Below, in pieces: positions 33,729-43,361 of a DNA stretch of 64,000 bases. A model generated the notes under the pieces. The model saw only the letters and a list, made by a program, of their open reading frames with translations, was not told where the DNA came from and did no database searches. Within the stretch, counting starts at the first letter, position 1. Each line of letters opens with the position of its first letter. The position numbers were made by a program, and so were the translations under genes. The stretch comes from JAHRAW01 sp965249835. Its GTDB lineage: Bacteria > Pseudomonadota > Gammaproteobacteria > Arenicellales > Poriferihabitantaceae. The stretch is taken from the NCBI GenBank assembly GCA_965249835.1, contig CBDFMY010000001.1, positions 310,001-374,000 of the forward strand, given 5' to 3'.

Positions 33729-35903
33729 ATGTCCTCACCTCGCCGTTTGTCTATGGTTATGCGTCACGCCGTGCTTGCCCTCGCGCTCGCATTTGCCACC
33801 CCGCTGTTGGTTCACGGCACCATTGCCGGGCTGGAGGACACCGAAAAGCCGGTGGCGAATGCCGAACAGTCGCGCACGCTCAAGTTGATTCATTACCTGA
33901 TTGGCAAAACCCATTATCGCCAAGTGCCGCTGGATGATGCGTTTTCCGATACCGTGTTTGAGTTGTATATGGAACGTCTCGACCCCAGCCGCAATACTTT
34001 TTTGCAGTCCGACATTGACCAGTTCGAGACGCTGCGCTATCAGTTTGATGATTTCATTCGCACCGGCGCGCTGCAGCCGTCATTCCTGATGTTTGAAATT
34101 TTGCGCACGCGCGTGGAGCAGCGGGTGGAATACGCGCTCGCACGATTGGATGACCCGTTCAACTTTACTATTGACGAGACTTATTTGTTTGACCGCGAAG
34201 ATGCGCAATGGGCCGCGAGCACACGAGAGTTGGATGATCTGTGGCGCAAACGAATCAAGAATGACATCATCAACCTGCGCCTCGCGGACAAGGACGAGGC
34301 CGACCTGTTCGACACGTTGAAACAGCGCTACACACACATGGCGCGCCGCATCCGACAGTTCAACTCCGAGGATGTATTTGCGATATTCGTCAACGCCTAC
34401 ATCAACGCCATCGAACCCCACACCAGTTACTTTTCGCCCCGCGCCAGCGAAAACTTTCAGATTCAAATGAGTCTGTCGCTGGAAGGCATCGGCGCGGTGT
34501 TGCAAACCGACAACGAATACACCCAGATTCGGCGCATCATTCCCGGCGGTCCGGCCGACCTTGGTCGCGAACTCAAAGCCGAAGACCGAATCATCGGTGT
34601 CGCTCAGGGCGATCAGGAAATCGTCGATGTCATTGGCTGGCGGCTCGATGATGTCGTGGAATTAATTCGCGGGCCCAAAGCATCCATCGTGCGACTGGAA
34701 ATTTTGCCGGGCGGAGACGACCCTGATAGCCAGCCGCGGGTGATTTCCCTGCAGCGCGACAAAATCAATCTGGAAGAACAGGCGGCGAAAAAGCGCACGC
34801 TGGAAATTGAAACTGGCGACGGCAAATCCACCATCGGCATCATTGATTTGCCTTCTTTTTATGTTGACTTTGATGGACAGAAAGCAAACTTGCCCGACTA
34901 CCGCAGCACCACGCGCGATGTGCGAAAACTGCTCGGCGAATTTAACCCCGGAGAAATTGACGGGCTGGTAATCGACCTGCGCGACAACGGCGGCGGCTCG
35001 CTGGTCGAAGCCATAGCACTGACCGGTTTGTTCATCGAGCAGGGGCCGGTGGTGCAAGTGCGCGATGCCCGCGGCCGGGTGAAAATTGACCGCGACCCGG
35101 ATCCAAAAATCATCTATGACGGTCCGTTGGCGGTGCTGGTGGATCGATACAGTGCATCGGCGTCGGAAATTTTTGCCGGGGCAATTCAGGACTACCGCCG
35201 CGGGATCATCATCGGCGAACCAACCTTCGGCAAAGGCACCGTGCAACACCTGGTTGACCTCAACCGCTATGCAAAAACCGACCACAGTCTTGGCAGATTG
35301 AAGGTAACCATCGCCCAATTCTTTCGCATCAACGGCGACAGCACCCAGCACCGGGGGGTGATTCCCGATGTGCTCTGGCCCACCGCCGACAACGATGATT
35401 CCGGCGAGCGCGCGCTCGAAAACGCGATTCCCTGGCGGCAAATCAATCGCGCCGCGTTTCGTCATTTTCGAGACCAACCACCCGCGACGGTGCTTGCCCA
35501 CGTCCTGCGGCAACACGAATCTCGTGTGCGGATGGACCCGGAGTTTCAATACTTCATGGAAGTAAAGGCGATGAATGATGAACGCCGACAAAATAAATTT
35601 GTGTCGATCAATCAAACCACCCGTGAACTCGAACGCACCGAGCGAGACGCGCAACTGCTGGAGTTGGAAAATCGCAAGCGTCACGCTCTGGGCGAGGAAG
35701 AAGTGGCTTCCGTGGAACTCCTTGATCAAGAAAACGAAGAACGATCCGTCGACGATGCAAACGAACAGGAACTGGATGCGTTCGTGCGCGAAGGCAGTCA
35801 TATCTTAAGCGACTATTTGCAGGCATTGGAATTTCCAAACGCTGAGATCAAGGTCATCGCCGGACAGAATCAGCCGGAACAGGATGGGGCTTCGAGCAAC
35901 TGA
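33729..35903 (+). CDS. prc: Carboxy-terminal (tail-specific) protease Prc
   Basis: Periplasmic S41 serine protease of 724 residues (E. coli 682). Order: signal peptide (about 1-34), N-terminal lid helices, PDZ domain near 240-330 (LSLEGIGAVLQTD, IIPGGPADLG), S41 core with Ser in VDRYSASASEIFAG and Lys in TFGKGTVQHL, then a C-terminal DUF3340-type helical region. In Pseudomonas Prc can degrade the anti-sigma factor MucA, so placement after rseB suggests a role in sigma-E signalling here; that link is inference. A 76-base gap separates it from rseB. Confidence 0.95.
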   Translation: MSSPRRLSMVMRHAVLALALAFATPLLVHGTIAGLEDTEKPVANAEQSRTLKLIHYLIGKTHYRQVPLDDAFSDTVFELYMERLDPSRNTFLQSDIDQFETLRYQFDDFIRTGALQPSFLMFEILRTRVEQRVEYALARLDDPFNFTIDETYLFDREDAQWAASTRELDDLWRKRIKNDIINLRLADKDEADLFDTLKQRYTHMARRIRQFNSEDVFAIFVNAYINAIEPHTSYFSPRASENFQIQMSLSLEGIGAVLQTDNEYTQIRRIIPGGPADLGRELKAEDRIIGVAQGDQEIVDVIGWRLDDVVELIRGPKASIVRLEILPGGDDPDSQPRVISLQRDKINLEEQAAKKRTLEIETGDGKSTIGIIDLPSFYVDFDGQKANLPDYRSTTRDVRKLLGEFNPGEIDGLVIDLRDNGGGSLVEAIALTGLFIEQGPVVQVRDARGRVKIDRDPDPKIIYDGPLAVLVDRYSASASEIFAGAIQDYRRGIIIGEPTFGKGTVQHLVDLNRYAKTDHSLGRLKVTIAQFFRINGDSTQHRGVIPDVLWPTADNDDSGERALENAIPWRQINRAAFRHFRDQPPATVLAHVLRQHESRVRMDPEFQYFMEVKAMNDERRQNKFVSINQTTRELERTERDAQLLELENRKRHALGEEEVASVELLDQENEERSVDDANEQELDAFVREGSHILSDYLQALEFPNAEIKVIAGQNQPEQDGASSN

Positions 35904-36356
35904 CATTGCGCTTGCCTTTTCGTTGCCATGGTCGTTGTGGTCGTTGTGGTCGTTGTGCTGTGTAGTGTAGTGTAGTGTAGTGTTGCGCTCGTCGCTCTTT
36001 GCCGTCATTCTCGCCGGCAGGCGGGAATCCAGACGCGGCGTAGCCGCGCAATGGCGGCGGCTTTGCCGCCGGTAATGATAGCGGCTAACGCCGCTGAGTT
36101 TAATAACTGGATTGCCCGGCCAATAATCATATGGGCCGGGTAATGACGAGTCGGGGGACAATAGTGAATTGAGAGGACAAGGGCGAGTTGAGACGCCAAT
36201 GGTAAACGAGAAAAAAAGTCTGGCTACGCATCCTCCCTGCCGTCATCCTCGCCGCAGGCGGGGATCCAGTTAAAATATGTCGTCCGGCGTAGCCGGACTC
36301 ATTTGCGGCGAAGCCGCGACATTTATCCACATCCGATACTATTTGCCATTGTTGCC
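35904..36356. repeat. Microsatellite and palindromic repeat spacer
   Basis: Starts with a partial copy of the TTTTCGTTGCCATG repeat, then a 9-base tandem repeat (GGTCGTTGT, three units, about 35931-35957) and a 5-base tandem repeat (GTGTA, about 35961-35980). Further modules: CGCCGGCAGGCGG, GCGGCGTAGCCGC, GGCGGCTTTGCCGCC, CCGGGCAAT palindromes (36112-36142). No gene. Confidence 0.7.
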
Positions 36357-37619
36357 GTGAACTATTCCAGAGATTCCGACCAGTCGAAAAGCGACAGCGG
36401 CATCCTGCAGTTGATGGAAGACCTCGGCGGTGCCATCAACAGCGGCGGCGAAATTCAAATGCTCGGCGGTGGTAATCCGGCGACGATTCCCGAAGTGGAG
36501 AAAGTCTTTCGTGGCGAGATGGAAAGGATACTCGCCGACGACAGGAAGTTCGAGCACATGATTGGCAATTACGACTCCCCTCAGGGAAACCACGCCTTTG
36601 TCGAAGCACTTGCCGATTTGTTGTGCGAGCGTTTTGGTTGGCCAATCGGTCCCGCCAATATTGCCATCACCAACGGCAGCCAGGCCGCTTTTGGAGTTTT
36701 GTTTAATTCATTTGCCGGTCGTTACCCCAATGGCGCACCAAAAAAAATTCTGCTGCCCATGGCTCCGGAGTATATCGGCTACACCGATGTTGGCCTCGGC
36801 GACGAACCGCTCTTTACCGCCAACCGACCGATCATCGAAAACATCGACGAGTTATTTTTTAAATACCGCGTGGACTTTGATCGCTTGCGCATCGATGAAC
36901 AAATCGGCGCGGTTTGCGTTTCCCGTCCCACCAACCCCACCGGCAATGTAATCACCGACGATGAAATTGCCAAACTGCAACAACTGACCAAAAAAGCCGG
37001 CGTGCCACTGATTGTAGACGGCGCTTACGGGCTGCCTTTCCCCGCTATCGTCTTCAATCGCGCGCAACCATCGTGGGATGACCATGTGATTCTTTGCCTG
37101 AGTCTGTCCAAACTGGGGTTGCCCGGCGTGCGCACTGGCATGGTCATTGCCAACCCTGATGTCATCGCGCAGATTACCCGCGCCAATGCTATTTTCACGC
37201 TGGCACCGGGTCGCTTTGGACCGACTCTGGTCACCCGACTGTTGCAAAGTCGGGAGTTATTATCGCTGTGCGAGGAGGCCATCGTGCCGTATTACCATGC
37301 GCGTTGCCGCGAGGCAATTAATCTGGTGCGCGAGTTGATGAGGGATTTACCGGTGCGCGTGCACAGTTCGGAGGGGGCATTTTTCTTGTGGCTGTGTTTT
37401 CCGGGTATGCCGATTACCAGCGAGACTTTGTATCAGCGGTTGAAACAACGCGGAGTGCTGGTAATTGCCGGGCGGCATTTCTTTCCCGGCTTTGATGAAC
37501 CCTGGGCGCATCGTGATGAATGTATTCGCGTAACCTATACCGCCGACCCGGCGCAGGTTAAGCGGGGGCTGGAGATTATTGCGCAGGAAGTGCGGCGGGG
37601 TTATGCCGAGCAAAACTAA
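36357..37619 (+). CDS. avtA: Valine-pyruvate aminotransferase
   Basis: Class I/II PLP aminotransferase of 420 residues matching AvtA, which transfers the amino group between valine and pyruvate or alanine. Typical stretches: LGGGNPATIPEVE near residue 39, YDSPQGN near 79, ITNGSQAAF near 108, SRPTNPTGNVITDDE near 190 and the PLP lysine in LSLSKLGLPGVRTGM near 250. GTG 36357 is chosen because the family start is near NYSRDSDQ; the longer frame enters repeats. Transcribed alone and convergent with the next gene, with only about 20 bases between the stops. Confidence 0.92.
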   Translation: MNYSRDSDQSKSDSGILQLMEDLGGAINSGGEIQMLGGGNPATIPEVEKVFRGEMERILADDRKFEHMIGNYDSPQGNHAFVEALADLLCERFGWPIGPANIAITNGSQAAFGVLFNSFAGRYPNGAPKKILLPMAPEYIGYTDVGLGDEPLFTANRPIIENIDELFFKYRVDFDRLRIDEQIGAVCVSRPTNPTGNVITDDEIAKLQQLTKKAGVPLIVDGAYGLPFPAIVFNRAQPSWDDHVILCLSLSKLGLPGVRTGMVIANPDVIAQITRANAIFTLAPGRFGPTLVTRLLQSRELLSLCEEAIVPYYHARCREAINLVRELMRDLPVRVHSSEGAFFLWLCFPGMPITSETLYQRLKQRGVLVIAGRHFFPGFDEPWAHRDECIRVTYTADPAQVKRGLEIIAQEVRRGYAEQN

Positions 37620-37639
37620 TAGCCATGGCAATAGTCAAG

Positions 37640-39019
37640 TCAGTCGCCAAGTTGACCAGCGACCTGGTCGAGACTTTGTCCGACCTTTTCGATCAACTCG
37701 TCGATTTCGTTGCGGGCGATAATCAACGGCGGGGACATCACCAGCGTATCGCCCACTGCGCGCATCACCAGACCATTGTCGAAACAAGCATCGCGACACA
37801 ACGCCCCGGCGCCGGAATCAAAACGCTTGCCAGTGGATTTATCCGCCACCAATTCGATGGCACCGATGAACCCCTTGACGCGAATTTCACCGACCAACGG
37901 ATGCGCCGCGAGGGTTTGCAGTTGTGATTCCAGATAGACCATAGTGTCGGCGTGCGCGTTTTCGATGATGCGCTCGTCACGCAGGATGCGGATGTTCTCC
38001 AACGCAACCGCGCAGGCAACCGGATGACCGGAATAAGTATAGCCGTGGTTGAACTCATCGTCGTGTTGGTTGAGCACCTGCGCAACTTTATCGGCTACCA
38101 TCACCGCGCTAACCGGTTGATAGCCGGATGACAAACCTTTGGCGAGCGTCATTAAATCGCCCTCAATGGCGTAGGTGTCCGAACCAAACCAGTTGCCGGT
38201 GCGACCGAAACCGCAGATGACTTCGTCGACAATCAGCAGGATGTCGTGTTTTTTGCAGATGCGCTGGATTTGCGGCCAGTAAGTTTGCGGCGGAATGATT
38301 ACCCCACCGGCACCCTGAATCGGCTCGCCGATGAACGCCGCGACATTCTCGGCGCCGAGGGCGTTGATTTTTTCTTCCAACGCACGCGCTGCTTTGTCGC
38401 CAAACTCGTCTTCGGTTAATTGTTGATCCGCTTCGGCACGGCCAAAATAATAGGGTTGTTCGATGTGTTCAATGCCGGCAATGGGCAGCCCGCCCTGGGC
38501 GTGCATGCTTGCCATTCCGCCGAGGCTGGCACCGGCCATGGTGCTGCCGTGGTAGGCGTTGTGGCGGCTGATGATGATTTGACGTTGCGCTTGTCCGTGA
38601 AGTTGCCAGTAATAACGCACCAGACGCACGATCGTGTCGTTGGCGTCGGAGCCGGTGCAACCGAAAAACGCGCGGTTGTATTGCGCCGGCGTAACTTTGG
38701 CAAGGGCTTCGGCCAGTTCCACCGCCGGCAATTGCGCGGTGCGGAAAAAACTATTGTAGTAGGGCAGTTGTTCCATTTGTTGTTCGGCGGCACGGGCCAG
38801 TTCGGTGCGGCCATAACCGATGTTGACGCACCACAGTCCGGCCATCGCATCAAGGTAGCGGTTACCGTCGGAATCATAGATATACACGCCGTCGGCTGAG
38901 GTGATAATGCGCGCGCCGGTGGCGTGCAGTTGACGATGATTGGTGAACGGATGGATGTGGTGCTTGCGATCAAGGTCACGCAGTTCGGCGGTGTGGTAAG
39001 TGGTAGTTTGTGCGGGCAT
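37640..39019 (-). CDS. Class III aminotransferase (SpuC-like omega-amino acid / polyamine:pyruvate)
   Basis: A 459-residue PLP fold type I enzyme. Motifs: GVYIYDSDGNRYLDAMAGLWCVNIGYG near 44 (shown in part), GCTGSDANDTIVRLVRYY, NAYHGSTMAGASLGGM, VDEVICGFGRTG and the PLP lysine in LAKGLSSGYQPVSAV near 290. It resembles putrescine- or omega-amino-acid-pyruvate aminotransferases. It lies downstream of an acetylpolyamine amidohydrolase fragment and an M20 amidohydrolase, consistent with polyamine or amine catabolism. The exact substrate cannot be read from sequence. Confidence 0.88.
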   Translation of the reverse strand: MPAQTTTYHTAELRDLDRKHHIHPFTNHRQLHATGARIITSADGVYIYDSDGNRYLDAMAGLWCVNIGYGRTELARAAEQQMEQLPYYNSFFRTAQLPAVELAEALAKVTPAQYNRAFFGCTGSDANDTIVRLVRYYWQLHGQAQRQIIISRHNAYHGSTMAGASLGGMASMHAQGGLPIAGIEHIEQPYYFGRAEADQQLTEDEFGDKAARALEEKINALGAENVAAFIGEPIQGAGGVIIPPQTYWPQIQRICKKHDILLIVDEVICGFGRTGNWFGSDTYAIEGDLMTLAKGLSSGYQPVSAVMVADKVAQVLNQHDDEFNHGYTYSGHPVACAVALENIRILRDERIIENAHADTMVYLESQLQTLAAHPLVGEIRVKGFIGAIELVADKSTGKRFDSGAGALCRDACFDNGLVMRAVGDTLVMSPPLIIARNEIDELIEKVGQSLDQVAGQLGD

Positions 39020-39038
39020 AACAGTGAACCGGAAAAAT

Positions 39039-39329
39039 TTATTGGCGAGATGATAGTGGCGAAATTATATCGGAGTTAGTTCCCGTGGTTGCCCCGCTCG
39101 GCGGCTTTTTCTTTCGCCGATTTTCCGAGTAATCAGGATTATGTAATCGACAAATCGCTTCAATCTCAAAACTTCGTGGTTCAATTATTTCACCCAGATT
39201 GACTTCGCGGACTTCCTGCAACACATACTCAACGCGCATTGGCGATTCAAAAGGCAACACTAATTCGCCGTTATACAATTCCGTTTTTGCATCACGCAGT
39301 TTGTGTTGTTCGGAGTAAACGGTACGCAT
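39039..39329 (-). pseudogene. Acetylpolyamine amidohydrolase N-terminal fragment
   Basis: The first ~68 codons match the start of histone-deacetylase-family acetylpolyamine amidohydrolases: MRTVYSEQHKLRDAKTEL, GELVLPFESPMR, and an ICRLHNPDY segment. Homology then ends and the frame runs on for about 28 unrelated residues to a stop. The catalytic His-His and zinc ligands of the ~340-residue enzyme lie beyond the break, so it is not functional. The remainder is missing between here and the aminotransferase gene 20 bases on. It points to a former polyamine-degradation operon. Confidence 0.65.
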
Positions 39330-39374
39330 GTTGTTGGAAACACATCTTGGAGTGGGTGTTAAAGTTTTATTGAG

Positions 39375-40646
39375 TTAAACCGGTTGGTCAGCGGTTTCAA
39401 GCATAGCATGCAACAGCACATTGCAACCGGCTTCCAGATCGGAGGCTTCCGCGCTTTCTTGTTCGTTATGGCTGAGCCCATCGGCGCACGGTACAAAAAT
39501 CATCGCAGTCGGAGCGATTCGACAGATTTGACAAGCGTCATGCCCGGCGCCGGACACCATATCAAGATAACGATATTGCATTTTTGCGGCGGCATCACGC
39601 ACGGCTTTAACGCATCGTTGGTCGAAATGCACCGCCGGGTTGTGCCAAATTTCGATTGCTTCGATTTGCACTCCGTTGTGCGCGGCGATTTGTTCGCAAC
39701 TTTTCCGCAAAGCATCATCCATTAGTGCCAAAGTTTCATCATCGCGATGGCGTATATCAACCGTACCAATCACCGTCCCCGCAATCGTGTTTCTGGAATT
39801 TGGTGATACCGACAGTTGCCCAACGGTGCCGACACCGTAAGGCGCATGTTCATTGGCGATGCGTTGCACTGCGAGCGTCAATTCAGCGGCCGCGATTAAC
39901 GCATCACGCCGCCCCGGCATCGGCGTTGAACCGGCGTGGGAATCCTGCCCGTGTATGCTGACATCATACCAACGCACCCCCTGGCCGCCGGTCACCACAC
40001 CAATGGTGTCGTTATTTTTCTCCAAAACCGGACCCTGTTCGATATGCGCTTCAAATAACGCGCCAATAAGATGTTCGCCACACGGTTGTTTGCCAAGATA
40101 GCCGATGCGTTTTAATTCATCGTATAGCCGCGTACCATCGGCGTCTTCTCTCGACCAGGCATATTCCTTTTCAAATAATCCGGCGAATACACCGGAGGCA
40201 ATCATCGCCGGTGCAAAGCGACAGCCTTCCTCGTTGGTCCACACCACAATTTCCACCGGCGCATGGGTTTCAATCTGATGGTCGTTCAGCGTGCGCACCA
40301 CCTCAAGTGCCGCCAATACCCCATAAACCCCATCGAATTTTCCGCCATGCGGTTGGGTATCAAGATGGCTTCCGGAAACCACCGGTGGGCGGGTGTTATC
40401 GCGAGCATCTCGCCGTGCGAAAATGTTGCCCATGTCATCAAGCGTGATTGTGCATCCGGCTTCGCGACACCACGACACGAACAAATCCCGCCCCGCCTTG
40501 TCTTGATCGGTCAATGCTTGTCGACTGGAACCGCCGGCCACGCCAGGACCTATTTTTGCAATTTGCATAATGCTGTCCCACAAGCGTTCTCCATTCACGC
40601 GCAGGCTACTGGCTTGGGTTTTGCCGTCAGTTTTCTTATTGGTCAT
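39375..40646 (-). CDS. M20-family Zn-dependent amidohydrolase (N-carbamoyl amino acid hydrolase / allantoate type)
   Basis: A 423-residue binuclear metallohydrolase. Metal-binding stretches: SGSHLDTQPHGGKFDGVYG near 92, VVWTNEEGCRFAPAM near 135, EAHIEQGP near 205 and SGAGHDACQICRIAPTAMIF near 365. The dimerisation part has GQDSHAGSTPMPGRRDAL. Family members cleave N-carbamoyl amino acids, ureidopropionate or allantoate; which of these applies is open. It is placed between the ABC exporter-like gene (39 bases) and the amidohydrolase remnant (45 bases) and is probably in one operon with them. Confidence 0.9.
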   Translation of the reverse strand: MTNKKTDGKTQASSLRVNGERLWDSIMQIAKIGPGVAGGSSRQALTDQDKAGRDLFVSWCREAGCTITLDDMGNIFARRDARDNTRPPVVSGSHLDTQPHGGKFDGVYGVLAALEVVRTLNDHQIETHAPVEIVVWTNEEGCRFAPAMIASGVFAGLFEKEYAWSREDADGTRLYDELKRIGYLGKQPCGEHLIGALFEAHIEQGPVLEKNNDTIGVVTGGQGVRWYDVSIHGQDSHAGSTPMPGRRDALIAAAELTLAVQRIANEHAPYGVGTVGQLSVSPNSRNTIAGTVIGTVDIRHRDDETLALMDDALRKSCEQIAAHNGVQIEAIEIWHNPAVHFDQRCVKAVRDAAAKMQYRYLDMVSGAGHDACQICRIAPTAMIFVPCADGLSHNEQESAEASDLEAGCNVLLHAMLETADQPV

Positions 40647-40684
40647 TGGTTGAATTTTTTTTTTAACAACATGTGCGTGCGATC

Positions 40685-43309
40685 CTAAAGCATCTCAATC
40701 ACTTGCGACAACGCTTCGGGCGAATCGTTGTGAATGAGTTTGTTTTTCTCGACAATCAAAACTTGTTGGAAACGCGACAGTAGCGTCGCGTCGTTCAATG
40801 CCCAAGTGAGGTTGCGGCCACGGCGCAGTTCGATGATGCGGTCGAGGATGCGGGCCAGGCTTTTGTTATCCAGCCCCGACAGGGTGTTATTGATGATGAG
40901 AATGTCCGGGTTCTTGAGTAGCGTTCTTGCCAGCACCAGTTTTTGACGAACGATGGCGGATAGTTTTGAACCACCGGCACCGGCCGGGCAGTTGAGGCCC
41001 GCCATGATAATAGCGCGGTTGATGTGCGTGGATTTGAGTGTATTGCGGATGGTTTCGGTGACGCGCGGTTGCAGGTAGCCTTTAGCGTAGGCGATTCTGC
41101 CGAACAATAAATTTTCCTGCACCGACATACCGTGGTTGTAACGCGCGCGGTCGAAAAATCGGATCTGCTGGTTGTGGTCGCCGAGTTGTTTCATCAATGC
41201 TTTTCTCGCGGCAAGAACTTTTTCCTGAATGGCCGGCGTGATCAATTCCAGACGATGTCGTGCCGGGCATAGTTTGAGACTTACTGTCAGCAATCGGGCG
41301 CGTTGTTCGGTAGTTAATGCGGTGACGCCATCATCACCGGCGGTCGTAACCAATTGTTGGTATTCCGGCAGGTCGGCGGCTTTGATGAAACTGAATTGCT
41401 CGAACAATTCGCTGTCGTCGGGGAGGTCGGAAAATAATTCCACCATCAAGCCGGCCAATTGCAAGCCGATGTCGCCGAGTTCGTGCTGCAGTCCGCTTTG
41501 TTGCAAAATTTCTTTGACCTGCGGATTGGTGGCGACAAAATCTACCGTCGTCATGTTTCCGAGCGGTGTGCCGAACAACAGGTTTTCCTCGACGCTCAGA
41601 TTGTGAATATATTTGTCCGCATTCAGCGGTTCGATAATTGCGCCGGATTCGATCTGATTGATTTGCTCGATCAACTCGCCGCGTAACGTTACGATTTGGT
41701 CGGCGAGTTGTTTGGGAATATCGATGTCCTCCGAAGTGCGCAGTGCCAGCGTAAGAAGTTCGTCATCCAACTCCACGCATTCGATAACGCTATAAACCAG
41801 GCTGGCAAACTCGGCTTCATCCTTTGCACCGGCCAAAGCGATGTCGACCCAATCGGCGTCAATGTCCTGAGCGGAATTGCCGGCCGCGATGGCTTCCTTG
41901 ATGGCGTGACGGCGCGCATCGTTTGGTTCGGCACGATTTTTTTCTGCCTTTGCTTGCAACGGCTGATGCTTGAGTGCGTAATAAAGATTGTCGCGGATGG
42001 AGGCATTGAACAGCCGCGAGGTGGCAGAGCAGTAGCCGATGCGCTTGCCGGTGGTGGATTGGGGCAGGGCGTGCAGGTTGGCTGCGCCGATTTGGATGGA
42101 GCCGGAAGTGGGCGACAACAGGCGCGCCAGCAGTTGCGTGAATTCGTCGCTGGCGCTGCCGTCCGTGCTCAAAATCGCGCTGTGTTGTTCACCGGCGATC
42201 TCAAAATTAAACTCATCCACTTGAGTGGCAGAATCTTCCGTGTAACTCACGCGGTTGCCGCGAATTTTTCCGGCAAGAGACGGCGCAGGTTGTTGGTCTG
42301 CTTCCAGCAGCGCGTGGTCGATCATGCCGTCGGGCGCGAACTGTTCGATAATCTGCGCGTATTTGACTTTGACATCTTCGGTGATTTGATAAAACTTCAG
42401 CAATTCTTTCCACGGCGGCGAGATGTCTTTGTATGCCGCCAGCACCGCCACCAACGCGCCCAGCGATAATTGATCTTGCAATACCAGATAACCGCCGATG
42501 GAATAAAAAAAGAACGGAGTGAGTTGCGCCAGAAAATTATTAAGGAACTTGATGAAAAACTTGCGGCGATAGATTTCATTGCGAATCAGAAAAACCGTGC
42601 CCAGTCGCCGGCTGATGTCGGCGCGTTCAAAATGACCGGTGTCATTGGCGTGGATGTCGGCGATGCCGGCAACCGATTCACCGATGCGGTCGGCCAGTTT
42701 GCGCACATTTTGCACGCGCTCCTTGCTGAGTTGATTGATTTTGTTTTGCAGGCGCGGAATCAAATAAATCTGCGGCGGATATAAGGCGACGGCGGCCAGC
42801 CCAAGCCAGAAATCCTGCACGAAAATGAACGACAAATAAGTAATCAACAATCCGCCCTGCATGACCGGCAAAGCGATGGAATCGCCAATGAATCCGCCCA
42901 GAGGTTCGGTTTCGGCGGTAACCATCGGAATGATTTCGCCGCCGCTCATGTTTTTGAAATGGGGCAGGGGGAAGCGCAGGATGCGGGTGTAGAGCGTGTA
43001 GCGGAAGCGCCGCAACATACGCTCGCCAAGCACGCCACGGTAGACATTGATGACATATTTCATGCCGCCATTGATGATCACCATGGCGAGAAAGACGCAA
43101 CTCAGCAGCAGCAAATATTGGATGTGGGTCAACTCATAGTTGAATATCCCGAAACTTTCGGCTTCGCCGCCGATGGCTTCGTTGATGATGAGTTTGGGTA
43201 TCTCCAGCGAATAATAAACCAGCGGCATGGAAGCCACGGTCAGGAGGATGATCCACACCTGATCGATTTTGGTGTGCCGCAGGATGTATGTGTAGATGGA
43301 TTTGTCCAT
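40685..43309 (-). CDS. ABC exporter-like protein with degenerate ATPase domain
   Basis: An 874-residue half-transporter. Residues ~15-310 form an ABC type 1 membrane domain with about six hydrophobic helices. The nucleotide-binding part is unusual: where Walker A should be, the sequence reads ILSTDGSASDEFTQLL with no GKT/S; the Q-loop region reads IGYCSATSRLFNASIRDNL without the Gln; signature and Walker B appear near 775-808 as GGSKLSAIVRQKLVLARTLL and DILIINNTLSGLD, lacking the catalytic Glu. About 300 residues with two further ENLLFG-type segments are inserted. A cyclic-nucleotide-binding protein is encoded upstream. Normal ATP hydrolysis looks unlikely; substrate unknown. Confidence 0.85.
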   Translation of the reverse strand: MDKSIYTYILRHTKIDQVWIILLTVASMPLVYYSLEIPKLIINEAIGGEAESFGIFNYELTHIQYLLLLSCVFLAMVIINGGMKYVINVYRGVLGERMLRRFRYTLYTRILRFPLPHFKNMSGGEIIPMVTAETEPLGGFIGDSIALPVMQGGLLITYLSFIFVQDFWLGLAAVALYPPQIYLIPRLQNKINQLSKERVQNVRKLADRIGESVAGIADIHANDTGHFERADISRRLGTVFLIRNEIYRRKFFIKFLNNFLAQLTPFFFYSIGGYLVLQDQLSLGALVAVLAAYKDISPPWKELLKFYQITEDVKVKYAQIIEQFAPDGMIDHALLEADQQPAPSLAGKIRGNRVSYTEDSATQVDEFNFEIAGEQHSAILSTDGSASDEFTQLLARLLSPTSGSIQIGAANLHALPQSTTGKRIGYCSATSRLFNASIRDNLYYALKHQPLQAKAEKNRAEPNDARRHAIKEAIAAGNSAQDIDADWVDIALAGAKDEAEFASLVYSVIECVELDDELLTLALRTSEDIDIPKQLADQIVTLRGELIEQINQIESGAIIEPLNADKYIHNLSVEENLLFGTPLGNMTTVDFVATNPQVKEILQQSGLQHELGDIGLQLAGLMVELFSDLPDDSELFEQFSFIKAADLPEYQQLVTTAGDDGVTALTTEQRARLLTVSLKLCPARHRLELITPAIQEKVLAARKALMKQLGDHNQQIRFFDRARYNHGMSVQENLLFGRIAYAKGYLQPRVTETIRNTLKSTHINRAIIMAGLNCPAGAGGSKLSAIVRQKLVLARTLLKNPDILIINNTLSGLDNKSLARILDRIIELRRGRNLTWALNDATLLSRFQQVLIVEKNKLIHNDSPEALSQVIEML

Positions 43310-43361
43310 GCTTCAAACCGCGCCGGCAGATTGTCTCTGGGCGATGACGCGCAGTGATGAG

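Noticed and set aside
34662..35801. 379-codon minus-strand frame opposite prc
   Set aside because: Shadow of the S41 protease gene.
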